Source of the DNA: Closterium sp. NIES-65
Lineage: Eukaryota; Streptophyta; Zygnematophyceae; Desmidiales; Closteriaceae
DNA: 64,000 nt
Direction: 5' to 3'
NCBI GenBank assembly: GCA_948144175.1
Contig: CANXME010002463.1
Span: 1,325,001-1,389,000, forward strand
Positions 50,919 to 62,700 of the stretch are shown in pieces. Within the stretch, counting starts at the first letter, position 1. Every line of letters begins with the position of its first letter. Made by a program: the position numbers and the translations under genes. The notes below the pieces were generated by a model, which was not told the origin of the DNA, did not search any database, and worked only from the letters and a program-made list of their open reading frames with translations.

Positions 50919-53900
50919 TCAAGCACTCACCCGTGTGACTAAAGGCATGTTCACCACATGCCCATGCTCATCCTCCCACCTCACCGAACCAAACCCAAAC
51001 CTCTCCCAAGCCTCCGCTGCCTCCCCATTTGGTTGCAGCCGTACCACAAACCGCTTTGACTGCCCCGGACCGATTGTAAACTGGTCCGGGATAACCTGAA
51101 CGTCCACACCAACAGGAGATGTAACCGTGGCTTGGTATGCTGACGTGGCATTGTGCGCGTTGGTGACTGTTCTCGGGATGTCGGTTGTTCCCTGGAGCCG
51201 AGAAACAGAGATGGATGGACGGTTGAGATGCGTCGCTGGGATGGTACGGATGGTGGTGGATGTCTTTTTGGGGGAACCGTTTTGTGCCCATCTCCACCAC
51301 TGCCACTGCCACCACCTTTGCTTCTTTGCTGCTGAAGCCTGTTTGACCTTTCTACTACCACTGCTGTTGCTGTTGCTGCTGTCGCTGCTGTTGCCGCTGT
51401 TGCTGCTGCTGCCGCCGCCACTACCACTGATGAAGCTGCTGTTGCTGCTGCTGCTGCTGCTGCTATTGCTGTTGTCGTTGTCGCTGCTGCTGGCAATGTT
51501 GGCACCACTGGTGCTGGTGCCACCACTTCGGCTGCTACGGCTGTGACCCCTTTTTTTCCCACCCTTCTTCTTCCCAACATTCAGCACACGTGCCGTTTCT
51601 GCCATGCTCCTACCAGCCAGAAAGCTCACATAATCACCATACCCCGCATTGAACGTCAACCCAGGATCCAACACCCTAGCAGCATCTACACGCCCAGCTC
51701 CCATATCCCACCAGGTCGCATCGTTCCCATTCGGCTTCTTAATCCGCCCCCCTTGGTTGTTTTCTCCACTCGCTGTAGTCATTATTGCTGACATTATTTG
51801 CGCCGGTGTCCAATCCGGTTTCTTTTGGATTATAAGCGCCGCGATTCCCGCGAGCTGAGGTGTAGACATGGATGTTCCCGAGAGCAGCCCAAACGAGGGC
51901 GGGCCCGAGGCTGCTCCTCCCGAGCCTGCGCTGGAGCCTCGGTAGGCCGCCCAGAGCTGGTAACCCGGGCCTACGATGTCAGGTTTGAGGATGTCGTTGG
52001 TTGGGAGGTAGGGAGGGAGGGAGGAGGAGGGGGTGGTGGGGTTGACTGGGGGACCTGTGGAGGAGAAAGAGGCAATGGCTGGAGCTGGGGAGGTGGAGGA
52101 GGTGTAGGGCTGGGATAGTGATGCCTGGTGGCTGGGGTTGTGGCGGGGAAGGAAAAAAAAAGAAAGAAAAACGAAGGGGTGAATGGAAACAAATAGTGGG
52201 AGGGAGGTTGGCGGATGTGGTGGGGTTGACTGGGGGGTTGGTGGAGGAGAAAGAGGAGAGAGCAGGGGCTGGGGAGGAGGACAAGGTGTAGGGCTGGTGC
52301 GTGTAGGGCAGGCAGAGGAGAAGAAAGGGGAGTTTTGAGGCACCGCAAAAAGGGCAGGCGGAGGAAGGTAGGAGAGGGGACAACATACCTGGTGGAGCTG
52401 GATAGGAAGGTCCTGAGAGCAGAGGCATCAGAGGAATTGAGATAGACGAGCGGCATGCACCAGAGCTGCTGGGCGAAGGGTGGAGGCGTCCAGTAGCACG
52501 TCAGGAGGAGAGAGTGCAGAGGAGGAGAGAGGAGAGGGAGGGCAGAGGAGAGATAACCGACAGGAATGTGCCGTACCTGGTGATGCTTCCCAGGAAGGTC
52601 CTGAGAGCAGAAGCGTCAGAAGCCTTGAGGTAAATCACAGGCATGCGCGTGTAGGGCAGGCGCGTGTAGGTAGGGCAGGAGGAGGGGAAGAGAGGGGACA
52701 ACATACCTGGTGGTAGTGGCGAGGAAGGTCCTGAGAGCAGTGGCGTCAGAAGCCTTGAGGTAAATCACAGGCATGCGCGTGTAGGGCAGGCGGGGGGTTG
52801 AGTCGGTAGCCCCGAGCAGCACGAGGGCAGCTGGTCGAAGGGTGGACGCGTCCAGGAGCACGTCAGTGAGAGGGCGAGTGGAGTGAGAGCAGAGGAGGAG
52901 GGTGTTGAGAGTGCGGGAGGCGTTGATGCTGGGAGCATGGCACTGGCTGGCCTGTTATGGAAGGGAAGAGGGGGGGGGGAGGTGTGAGTGAGTACAGGGG
53001 TGTGTCATTACATTAGCTCCCAGAAGCAGCACCAGAGCGGCTGGGCAAAGTTTCGAGGCAACCAGGAGCACGTCGGTGAGAGGGCGAGAGGAGAGCGGGC
53101 ATAGAAGGAGCGTGTTGAGGGTGAGAGATGCCACTCAGACTCCACACCCAAGTCCATACCCAGCACTCACCAGCGATTGACTGGCACCATTGGCAGCAGC
53201 ATCCCTGGCATCTAGAACCGGCAGGTCTACTGTGAGGGGAGTGCCTCCAAAGCTCCACCCTGATAAAACCAGTACTTCCCTCCCGGCCTCCTCCGATGCT
53301 GCCGGTGCTGCAGCTGAAGGGTTTTCGCTTGAAGAATTCTCAGTCAGAAAACTCTCTGCCCAAGAAATCTCGGCCAATGAGCTGGCAGAGTCAGCAGCAG
53401 AGGTAGCAGCAGCAGAAGCAGTAGAGGTGGAGGCAGGGGCAGCACCAGCGGCAGGAGCAGAAGCAGGAGCAGGGGCAGCAGCAGGGGCAGGAGCAGAGGC
53501 AGGGGCAGGCGCGGCAGAAGAGGCGGCAGCGGTTGTAGCAGTGGCAGAAGTTGTGGCAGGATTGGCTGTAGCGGTGGTGGTGGTGGTGGTGGCGGGAAGA
53601 GCGGTGAGAGTGAGGTTTGCCATGAAGTCTCGACCCATGGTGCTGCCACAAGGGGGGAAAACGAGGGGTGGTGGAAACTTGCCAGGTTGTTCGTGGTTTC
53701 TAATAACCATAACAAAAAAACAAAAACAAAAAGGCAATAATGCATAACAGAAAGAGTAGTAAACAGCAGCAACAATGATCAAACCTATGGTATCAAGACT
53801 CGCAAGGGTATATGTAGAGTAATCATTAATGGCGCAGGGGGGTTGAGGAAAGCCGGTTCACCTGGCGCCAACGGTGAGATACCACGGCGACGCGTTGCTT

Positions 53901-56544
53901 ATGGTGCCCACAGCCTTGGATTGGAGGAGGTGGGAGACGCATTGAAATGAGGGGGTGGGCGAAGTGGGGGCCACCTTCACTTTGCAATGTGCCGGTCAAG
54001 GTGAGCCGTGGGTGTTGGGGGAAGGTGCCTCACCTGGCGCCAACGGTGAGATACCACGGCGACGCGTTGCTTATGGTGCCCACCGCCTTGGAGGAGGAAG
54101 GTGCACCGGAATTTCCTGCTGCCATCGCCACAAACACCCCGGCCTGAGATACCGAAGGGAAAGAAGGAACAGAGCATTGGAGGGGTGTGTGACAGGGGGG
54201 TGTTGAGTCGACTCAACACTAGGAGGAGGAAGGTGCACCGGAGTTTCCTGCTGCCCTCGCCCCAAATACCCCGGCCTGAGGTGCACAAGGGAATGAAGGG
54301 GGGCAGGGCAGAGCAGCATCAGAGGGGTGTGTGGCGATTTCTGAGGCGCTTCAAAAAGGTTCGCCGGAGTTTCCTGCTGCTAGCGCCACAAACACCCCGG
54401 CCTGAGGTAAGGAAGCGAATGAAGGGGGGCAGGGCAGAGCAGAATCAGAGGGGTGTGTGGCGATTTTTGAGGCGCTTCAAAACGGTGAGCCTGAGTTTCC
54501 CTCTGAGTCGACTCAGAAGTGCGCCTGAGTTTCCCGCTGCCATCGCCACAAACACCCCACCCCAGCCTGAAGTGCGGAAGGGAGTGATTGGGCAGAGCAT
54601 TGGAGAGCGTGTGTCATACGATTTTGTAGAGCTCGTCTTGTTTCGTTTTGTGTAGTTATCAGCCTTACGCCAACTGGGGGAGTGCAGTAGGGTGAATAGC
54701 GAGCTACCAGAGCTACAGGGATGGAGAGGCAGAAGATGCAGGACACCGGAGAGACACCCAGTAATCATCACTCTAGTCTTTTCTTGGCAACACAGGACCC
54801 AGAAGTTACCTTGGCAGCATTCAGATAAGCAATACCGGACAAATAGTTTGGCACGCTTCCTCCCCGCGACAACTGTAGCACATCCACTCCGTCTGCCACA
54901 GCAGTGTCCACTGCCCGCCCTCCCCCTACCCCCTCCTTCTTCCCCTTTCCCCTGTAACACCACACCATCTCACCTTGACTGCGTTCAGGTAGGCAATATC
55001 GGAGAAGTAATTCGGAATGCTCCCTCCCAGCGACAGTGACAGCACATCCACGCCGTCCGCCACGGCAGTATCCACCGCCGCCCAGATATCCGAGTCCATG
55101 CCGGCCGCCCCACCATCCTGCATGCGCCAGAGCGCCTTGTACATGGCAATGCGCGCGCGCGGTGCCACTCCGCTCGCTGCTCCGTAGCTGCGGCCATGCA
55201 GCTCCACACTCACATTCGCATTGCCTGCTGCCGCTCTGCGTAGGGAGGGGGAGGGGGGGGAGAGGATACACACGAGAGTTTTATGGGTAAGGACCAGAGC
55301 AACTTGTAAATGGCGATGCGCGCCTGCGGCGCCACACCACTCGCTGATCCGTAGCTTCAGCCGTTGGCTTTACCTGCTGCTGCTCTGATGACGTTTGAGG
55401 GGAAGAGTAGAAAGAGGAAGAGTATATACGTGGAGGCGGATGTGAGGGTTGTTTACTTCCTGCTAGTTTTGAGGCGCCTCAAAACTAGGGGGATGTGAGG
55501 GTTGTTTACTTCCTGCTAGTTTTGAGGCGCCTCAAAACTAGGGGGATGTGAGGGCTGTTTACTTCCTGCTGCCTGGATTGAGATTCACCCTGCACACCAC
55601 GAGCCATGCCCCCCGCCCACTGCCATTCCGGGGCGACATGAAATCTATCGATCCTGCACTGCTGCCCTGGTTGGCCAGCACATGATACCACACCGTACCG
55701 TACCGTACTAGACCATACCGCAGTGCCAAACTATCACTCACCCTGCACACCACGAGCCATGCCCATTCCCATCCCGTGGAGACATGAAATACAGGGACTC
55801 GGACACGCTGCCCTGATTCGCAGCATACAATACCGTACCATACCAGACCGAACCGAACTGCAGCATACCATACCCCCACCTATCCACTCACCCCGCACAC
55901 CACGAGCCATGCCCATTCCCATCCCGGGGAGACATGAAATCCAGGGACTCGGACACGCTGCCCTGATTGGCCAGCAGCCCCGCCACAAAGTAGCGCGCCC
56001 CCACCAGCTTCCCATTACACGCTGCCTCGGGAAAATCGTCCGTTACTGTACACCCGCCCCGCCAACCAGAAGGGGCCGGACCGTACGGGTCCGATGGCTG
56101 GATGGGAGGGGAGGAGGGTGGCAACAGGGGGCGAAACAGGGGAGGGGGTTGGACGAGGGGCAGGGTTCAGTTGAGTGGATCAGCAGCCCAGCCACAGAGT
56201 AGCGCGCCCCCACCAGCTTCCCAGTGCACGCTGCTTCGGGGAAATCATCTGCTACTGTGCAGCCTCCCCGCCAGTTAGTCGGCGGTGGGCCGTACGGGTC
56301 TGATGGCAGGGGGAGATGGGAGGACGGAGGGAGGGGGAAGGGGGAAAGGATGGAGTCAGGTCAAGCGCGCCCCCACCAGCTTTCCGTTGCACACTGCTTC
56401 GGGGAAGTCCTCTGTTACTGTGCACCCTCCCCGCCAACCAGAAGGGGGTGGGCCGTACGGGTCTGATGGTCGGGGGAGATGGGAGGACGGAGGGAGGGAG
56501 AGGGGGGAAACAGGGGTTGAGAGGGAAAGGTTGTAAAAAAAGGA

Positions 56545-56616
<72 letters not shown>

Positions 56617-58070
56617 GGGGGAGAGACAGCTCAAAGGAATCCGTGCTGCCAATGCTGCCTTGATTGACCTGCAGCCATGCCACAAAAAGGCGCTCCCACA
56701 CTAGCTTGCCGCTACATGCTGCTTCGGGTAAATCCTCTGTCGCTGTGCACCCTCCCAGCCAGTTGCTTGGGGGTGGGTCGCACGGGTCTGATGGCTGTGG
56801 GGGGGATGGCAGGTGCGGGAGAGGAAGCGGGAGGGGCATAGGTTGAGGAGGGAGGAGGAAACACGGGTTGGAAAGGGGGAAGTTGGTAGAGGAGATGAGT
56901 GAGTGAGTGAGTGAGTGGGAGAGTGGGGAATGGGGGTTGGGGGAGTGGGTGAGGGGGGCAGTGGGTGGGTGGGGGAATAGGTGAATGGAAGCTTGGTTGG
57001 TTGCGGATGGAGAGGAAGGGAAACAGGAGCAGAGGAGTGAGCATCAGATGAGGGTTACAAGCCATAAACGATATTGCAAACGTGCCCAAAGCAATCTACG
57101 GTCATGTTGCACTAACATCATCTGCAAATGAAGGGTGTTCCGGCCATATCCCCGAGTCCACCACGCCTATAATCACATCCTCGCCTGCCCGACTCTGCCC
57201 GCCATTTGCTTCCCACAAGCTGTCGGGCAGCTTCAGAAAAGTTGGCGAATCCACAGTGAGGATACGAACCTGCCGAACGGAAAAAAAAAAAAAAAAAGAG
57301 TAAATGAGAATAATGATACATGCAAACAATAAATTAGTCCTTTCCAGAAGCAATACTTCTTTCTTCTCATTGGTGAAGACAACCTGGCGTACTTACCACT
57401 CGGTCCCTCTCCACAGAAGCAACCGCGGGATGCCGCTTGAGCCGACGTGCCTCCGCTTCTGTCAGCGATACAGCAAGCCCGTTAAGCGTATAAGTGTAAC
57501 TGTGCAACAACGCAGAAGCGGGAATCCGACTATCCGCTAACAGCCTTCGCTGCGAATTTCGCAAGAACCGGACGAAAGCTCGCACGTTAGGCGCGCGAAC
57601 ATCTGGCCGCCTCGGTCGAAAGCGACCCACGAGACGATTTATCACAGAACCTCCTCTCGCCCCTCTCAACCACCGTGGCTGCGCTAGAGATTCATCCAAC
57701 CCTCCGCGCAAATCTCTTCCCGCCGTTGCACTCTCCTCTCTCGTCGCAGAGTCAGTTTCACCAGCGACAGAAGAATCTGTTGCAGGTTCTCGGTTACCAT
57801 CGCTAACGTCGCTAACTGTGTCGTCGATTTCGTCTACGCTGCTATCATCGTCTGGCGGAGCGGTCGCGGGAATCCCCGGGATTCCGCGGTGGTAGTTGAG
57901 AACGGGAGGAGCATTTCGCAGATACACCAGGTACCCTCGTCGAATGCCGCCCCCTGCTGCTGCTGCTGCGTCTCCTCCTCCCCCTCTTCCTGCTGCTACT
58001 GCTGCTGCTGCTCTTACTCCACCTGATCCTGCCCCTGTGTGGGAGTGGGCGGAAGGGGCGGATGATGATC
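50919..58070 (-). CDS. Subtilase B (S8 serine protease), catalytic residues intact
   Basis: Predicted exons (5' to 3' on minus): 58070-57397 (propeptide; YLVYLRNAPPVLNY, LHSYTYTLNGLAVSL), 57269-57117 (Asp, DSGIWPEHPSF; weak donor gttagt), 56097-55892 (His, GNGHGSWCAG), 55235-54974 ([13 protein letters not shown]), 54143-54034 (Asn, AAGNSGAP), 53642-53171, 52942-52706, 52131-50919 (Ser 51872-51870, SGTSMSTPQLAG; Fn3-like tail; stop). Phases fit. It acts outside the cell or in the wall if, like relatives, it is secreted; the signal-peptide exon upstream of 58070 was not found. Oddities are a roughly 90-residue Ala/Thr-rich insertion in the protease-associated region and a Lys- then Ser/Asn-rich insertion of about 110 residues before the Fn3-like domain. 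Most exons have extra partial copies, so exon choice is tentative. Confidence 0.78.
52400..52675 (-). repeat. Partial copies of subtilase B exon 7
   Basis: Stretches encoding MPVIYLKASDASALRTFL and MPLVYLNSSDASALRTFL, each followed by a donor-like gta, lie at about 52660-52570 and 52460-52390. They are downstream of the fuller exon 52942-52706. A third fragment (AALVLL) is at about 53065-53010. Confidence 0.87.
53840..54560 (-). repeat. Array of partial copies of the Asn exon of subtilase B
   Basis: The exon encoding AGVFVAMAAGNSGAP recurs at about 54555, 54402, 54277 and 54143 (the intact one), and the exon end (SPWYLTVGA) again at about 53905-53860. Junctions carry palindromes at 54200-54219, 54338-54357, 54464-54482 and 54502-54517. 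The 54555 copy has an insertion that breaks the frame. Confidence 0.9.
55441..55560. repeat. 53-bp direct repeat with 26-bp palindromes
   Basis: Two units each carry a perfect 26-bp palindrome (55463-55488 and 55516-55541) with core TTTTGAGGCGCCTCAAAA flanked by CTAG. A third unit start (gtgagggctgtttacttcct) follows without the palindrome. Confidence 0.93.
55600..56810 (-). repeat. Multiple partial copies of the His exon of subtilase B
   Basis: Besides the complete exon 56097-55892, 5' parts (PSDPYGPPPS...GKLVGAR) occur at about 56800-56640, 56480-56365 and 56310-56180. 3' parts (NQGSVSES...GNGHGSWCAG) occur at about 55803-55731 and 55675-55600. The last has GSGRG where the catalytic His motif should read GHG. 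Confidence 0.88.
56547..56615. repeat. Poly-G run of about 69 bases
   Basis: An uninterrupted G homopolymer lies inside a partial-exon duplication in an intron of subtilase B. It is C-rich on the transcribed sense. The exact length is doubtful in any assembly. Confidence 0.9.
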
Positions 58071-59713
58071 CTGTGAGATGGGTGAATGGTTTTGAAGCGC
58101 GTCAAATTTTAAGAAAAGGGCGGATGGTGATGCAGTGAGATGGGTGAAATCGGAGGGAAAGTATACAAGAGAAACACCCGGCAGGATGATCGTACCAACC
58201 CGGGATGGTGAATCGAGCCAAACCGAAAGGCTGATTTGGGAGCCACAGGGGCAAAGGAAGAATTACAAAGATAATATCCGGAAACTAGGCGAAAAGGCTC
58301 TTTGTGCTGTTCAATTACCCCTATACCTTGGGATCGGTCCGCAGCGAAATTCCAAGGTGTTCGTTGGAGTATTACGAGGCAGATTACGAGCAGCTGAGGG
58401 ACGCGAAGCAGCCGCCTGGGCACCACGACGTGGCGGCGGGACATCGCGCTCGATATCCGGTTGGATTTACAGGCAATTCGTTCTATTGATCGCGAAGAGC
58501 AGTCGCGATGCGGCAGCCATCTGGGACTCGCGACGTGGCGACAAGACATCGCGGTCAGTATCAGCTTGGATCTACCGACGATTTGTTCAGTTCATCGCGA
58601 AGAACAGTCGCGAGGCAGCATCTGGGAGTCGCGATGTGGCAACAGGAGCTGCATGTCTGAATCCAATGGGTTTTTGCCTGCTGAATACGCGAGACTGTCA
58701 ATGGCGGGATTTCAAGGTGAACATAATCGGGATTCCACTTATCGCCGTAACTATGTTGCAATGTTAGAGACGATACGGATGAGTGAGTGACCGTGCGACG
58801 ATACTACCTGTTCTGCCGAGCTGGATTCTCTCTCAAGACGAGAATGGATTTCAGTTTTGGGTGTGTGTCGCACTGTCGGTGCTACTTGGTTTAGCTTTTC
58901 TGTTCCTGCTCTGTGTTTCTTGTGAAGTTGTGCGATGCTGCTTTTATTTGAAAAATGCAGTGGGGAGGGGAGGTGGATTTGGGGCGAATTTCTGGGCGCC
59001 CTAGAACCCGAAGACATTTACAGTGGCGGTGCCGCTCGCACCAAGGTAGGCTTGGGGAAGGAGGGACGTGGGACGCGAACCGCACGAAAATCCACCGACG
59101 CTTGGGCGAACACTGATTGCTGCCGACCGACGAAAGCGAAATGACGTGGTAACATGACTATCAGGAGAAGAGTCTCGTGGAGTTTTGAGTTGGGTCAATC
59201 TGACAAGCGAGATGTATTCATCGCCAGGGTTCGCACGAGCCATGAATATCCAGCCCTGACCCAGAATATCTGTCATCGTTCATCAAAACTTCACAAAAGA
59301 AATTAAACAAACACAATCAGAAAGTACTTTCATAAATTCCATTCAATTCCTTTTCACCCTCTAATTCCATTGTGATTCAATATAAACATGTACCTTACAA
59401 ATAGGCAGTACAAGAAGCTTCAAAAGTTACGTATAAAGGGGTGCTAATTGCACATGGAGATGGCAAAAGTACCCTGGATTCCAGGTCCTCCACCATCTAG
59501 ATCCCATCACCTTATTCAACGCACTTTGGACCAGCATTTCCTTACCACCTCCACTTCCCCAGCTTCATACTTCCACCTTACATTGGAATGTCTACCACAT
59601 GCTCCTTCCACCACCCAACAAGGCTGCCAGCCTACCACTCCTTCCCTTCTGCTGCACTGTCTCCACTGCACTGCACCATACACCTCAAGCACCAGCAGCA
59701 CCGCACCCAGCAT
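58071..59713. other. Region between subtilases B and C
   Basis: It holds the unseen 5' end of subtilase B and the 3' UTR of subtilase C (about 59440-59713). 58071-58140 duplicates the acceptor region of subtilase B exon 1 around an imperfect palindrome (58090-58107). A diverged ~104-bp tandem repeat (units from about 58442 and 58546, sharing gacatcgcg) keeps a 210-codon + frame open (58135-58767). A 73-codon + frame (58783-59004) contains one hydrophobic segment (VALSVLLGLAFLFLLC). Neither is convincing as a gene. Confidence 0.5.
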
Positions 59714-62700
59714 TCAGAGTAACACTGTACGCAGTGCAATTGGCATCTTCACTGCATGCCCGTGCTCATCCACCAGCCTAACCGACCCAAACAGAAACTT
59801 ACGCGCAATCTTCTTTGCCTTGAACACCACCGTGATTCGCTGCACCTCTCCCGGACCGATCGTAAACTGGCTCGGGGTCACCCGAACCTGCACGTCCGAC
59901 GGCACCCGAACCTTCACAGTGTACGTCGACGGCTGGTCAAACACGTTCCGAACCGTGCGCACAATCTTCCTCCCGCGGACCGACAGCCGTGAGATCGAGA
60001 TCGTTGGACGGTTGAGATTCCATGGCTTGCGCGCCCGAATCCCCTTCAGCCCCGGAAACGCATGCTTCGTCTGCTGGAAATTCCTGCTCGCGAGGAAATT
60101 CACATAATCGTTAAACCCAGAGGTTAAAGTCAACCCAGGGTTTAAAATCCTCGACGGGTCGACCTGCCCCGAGCCGTAATCCCACGGGGTGGCGACGTCC
60201 CCATTCGCCCGTTTGATTGGCTGGCCGGCATTATTCACTGTAGATGCTGTAGTCATCATTGCTGACATGACCTGGGCGGGCGTCCAGCCTGGATTCTTCT
60301 GGATTAGTAATGCCGCGATGCCGGCAAGATGTGGTGTAGCCATGGATGTACCAGAAATGCAGTTGAACATGGGAGGGTCGGTGGTTGCCGAAGCTGCGCT
60401 CTTGCCTCGGTAAGACGACCAGAGCTGGAATCCCGGACCAACGATGTCCGGCTTTAAGATGTCGTTGGTTGGGAGGAAAGACGGGATCGGGAAGAGGGAT
60501 GGGTTTATGGTTGGACCAGTGGAAGAGAAAACGGCCATTTGGGGAGCGTTGGATGAATTCGTGGTGGCGTATTCACCAAGTGTCGCCACGGGATTGGCCG
60601 TCTGCTGCAGGTAGTTTTTCACCTGCCCGCCCTGAGCGTTGGTCAGGTAGAGGAGTGGCAGGTCAGTGAAAGGAAGCATGGGCATGCTGTCTGTATTGGG
60701 TGAGCCACTAAGGACGACAAGAGCTGCTGCCTTGTAAGCAGCTAGGGTGCTGATGGGAATGCCTGCAGACTTGGAGGCCGATGGTTGGAATGTGCATACG
60801 ATGATTCGCCCTGCCAGCTTGGATTTGTCGATGGCTGTGATGTCACATAGAGCAGCCTGGGGTCATGAGCGGGTAGGGTTGTGGGTGGGAGGGGGACAAT
60901 GGTTGCAGAACGAGGGAGAGGTTAAGGAAACAGGAGGAAGCCTAAGGAGAGAGGATGGTTGGTATGTGGACAGGACACGATGACTCGCCCCGCCAGCTTG
61001 GATTTGTCGATGGCTGTGATGTCACATAGAGCAGCCTGGGGGGTCATCAGGGGGGGAAAGGAAACAGATGGAGGGCAAAGGAGAGCTGATGGTTGGAATG
61101 TGCATACAATGATTCGCCCCGCCAACTTTGATTTGTCGATAACAGTGATGTCACATAGAGCAGCCAGGTAGAACGTCAGAGGGGGAAAGGAAACAGGCAA
61201 CACGGTAAGGGCATGTGACAAGGAGACATGGTAAGGGCATGTAATGAGCACAGTTGGTAAGAAGTGCGCAGGACTCACATCAGAGGCAGAGGCGCCAGCC
61301 CTGACAGCAGAAGAAGCCAGCAGCAGCACTTTAGTGGCCTTTGAGTCGACCCAAAAGTCACCTTGTGATAAATGCACATGTGACAAGGACAGCCCAGTTG
61401 GTGAGAAGTGCGCAGGACTCACATCAGAGGCAGAGGCGCCAGCCCTGACCGCAGCAGAAGCCGGCAGCAGCACCTTTGAGTCGACTCATGTGGTATGCAC
61501 ATGTGATAAGCACATGTGATAAGCACATGTGATACGCACATGTGATAAGCACATGTATTGTGCCAAGAGGCGTGTGACTCACATCGGAGGCAGAGGCGCC
61601 AGGCTTGACAGCAGCGGAAGCGGGCAGGAGCACTTTATTGACCGTCTGTGCGTTGCCTCCGAAGCTCACTCCCCTCAGCTCCACTCCGTTCCCAAGGCTC
61701 AGCGTTGCAAAGTACCGCCGGCCAATCGTGCTGCGGGAGGGGAGAGAGAGGGACGCGGGGAGGGAGGGACGTAGGGAGGGAGTGGTGCAGAGAGGGAGTA
61801 ACTGGGGTGAGACTTGCTGCCTGGCTGTCTGTGCGTTGCCTCCGAAGCTCACTCCCCTCAGCTCCACTCCGTTCCCAAGGCTCAGCGTTGCATAGTACTG
61901 CCGGCCAATCGTGCTGCGGGAGGGGAGAGAGGAACGAGCGGAGGGAGGACGAGGGAAGGGACTCAGCGTGCCCAGCATGCAGTGTGTGGCTGGGACTTTC
62001 ATCAAAGATTGCGTTTCACAGGGACGGACGAGGGAAGGGACTCAGCGTGCCCAGCATGCAGTGTGTGGCTGGGACTTTCATCAAAGATTGCGTTTCACAG
62101 GGACGGACGAGGGAAGGGACTCAGCGTGCCCAGCATGCAGTGTGTGGCTGGGACTTTCATCAAAGATTGCGTTTCACAGGGACGGACGAGGGAAGGGACT
62201 CAGCGTGCCCAGCATGCAGTGTGTGGCTGGGACTTTCATCAAAGATTGCGTTTCACAGGGACGGACGAGGGAAGGGACTCAGCGTGCCCAGCATGCAGTG
62301 TGTGGCTGGGACTTTCATCAAAGATTGCGTTTCACAGGGACGGACGAGGGAAGGGACTTAGCGTGTGGCTAGGACTTTCATCAAAACATTTGCGTCGACT
62401 CCAAACTCGTCTCATCACACCCAGCATGCAGTGTGTGGCTAGGACTTTCATCAAAACATTTGCGTCGACTCAAAATTCGTCTCATCACACCCAGCATGCA
62501 GTGTGTGGCTAGGACCTTCATCAAAACATTTGCGTCGACTCAAAATTCGTCTCATCACACCCAGCATGCAGTGTGTGGCTAGGACTTTCATCGAAGATAG
62601 CGTTTTTGAGACGTCTCACAGTGAGTGGCTGAGACACTCTTCTTTCACAGGGACGGACGAGGGAAGGGACTTAGCCTGCCCAGCATGTAGTGTGTGGCTA

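Noticed and set aside
58783-59004. 73-codon + frame with a hydrophobic segment
   Set aside because: It is short, isolated, and without recognisable homology. A single membrane-like stretch is not enough to call a gene; kept only as a note in the region entry.
61648-62512. Open frames of 153-237 codons on +
   Set aside because: They are antisense to subtilase C exons and then run through the 79-bp minisatellite; repetitive peptide without a family.
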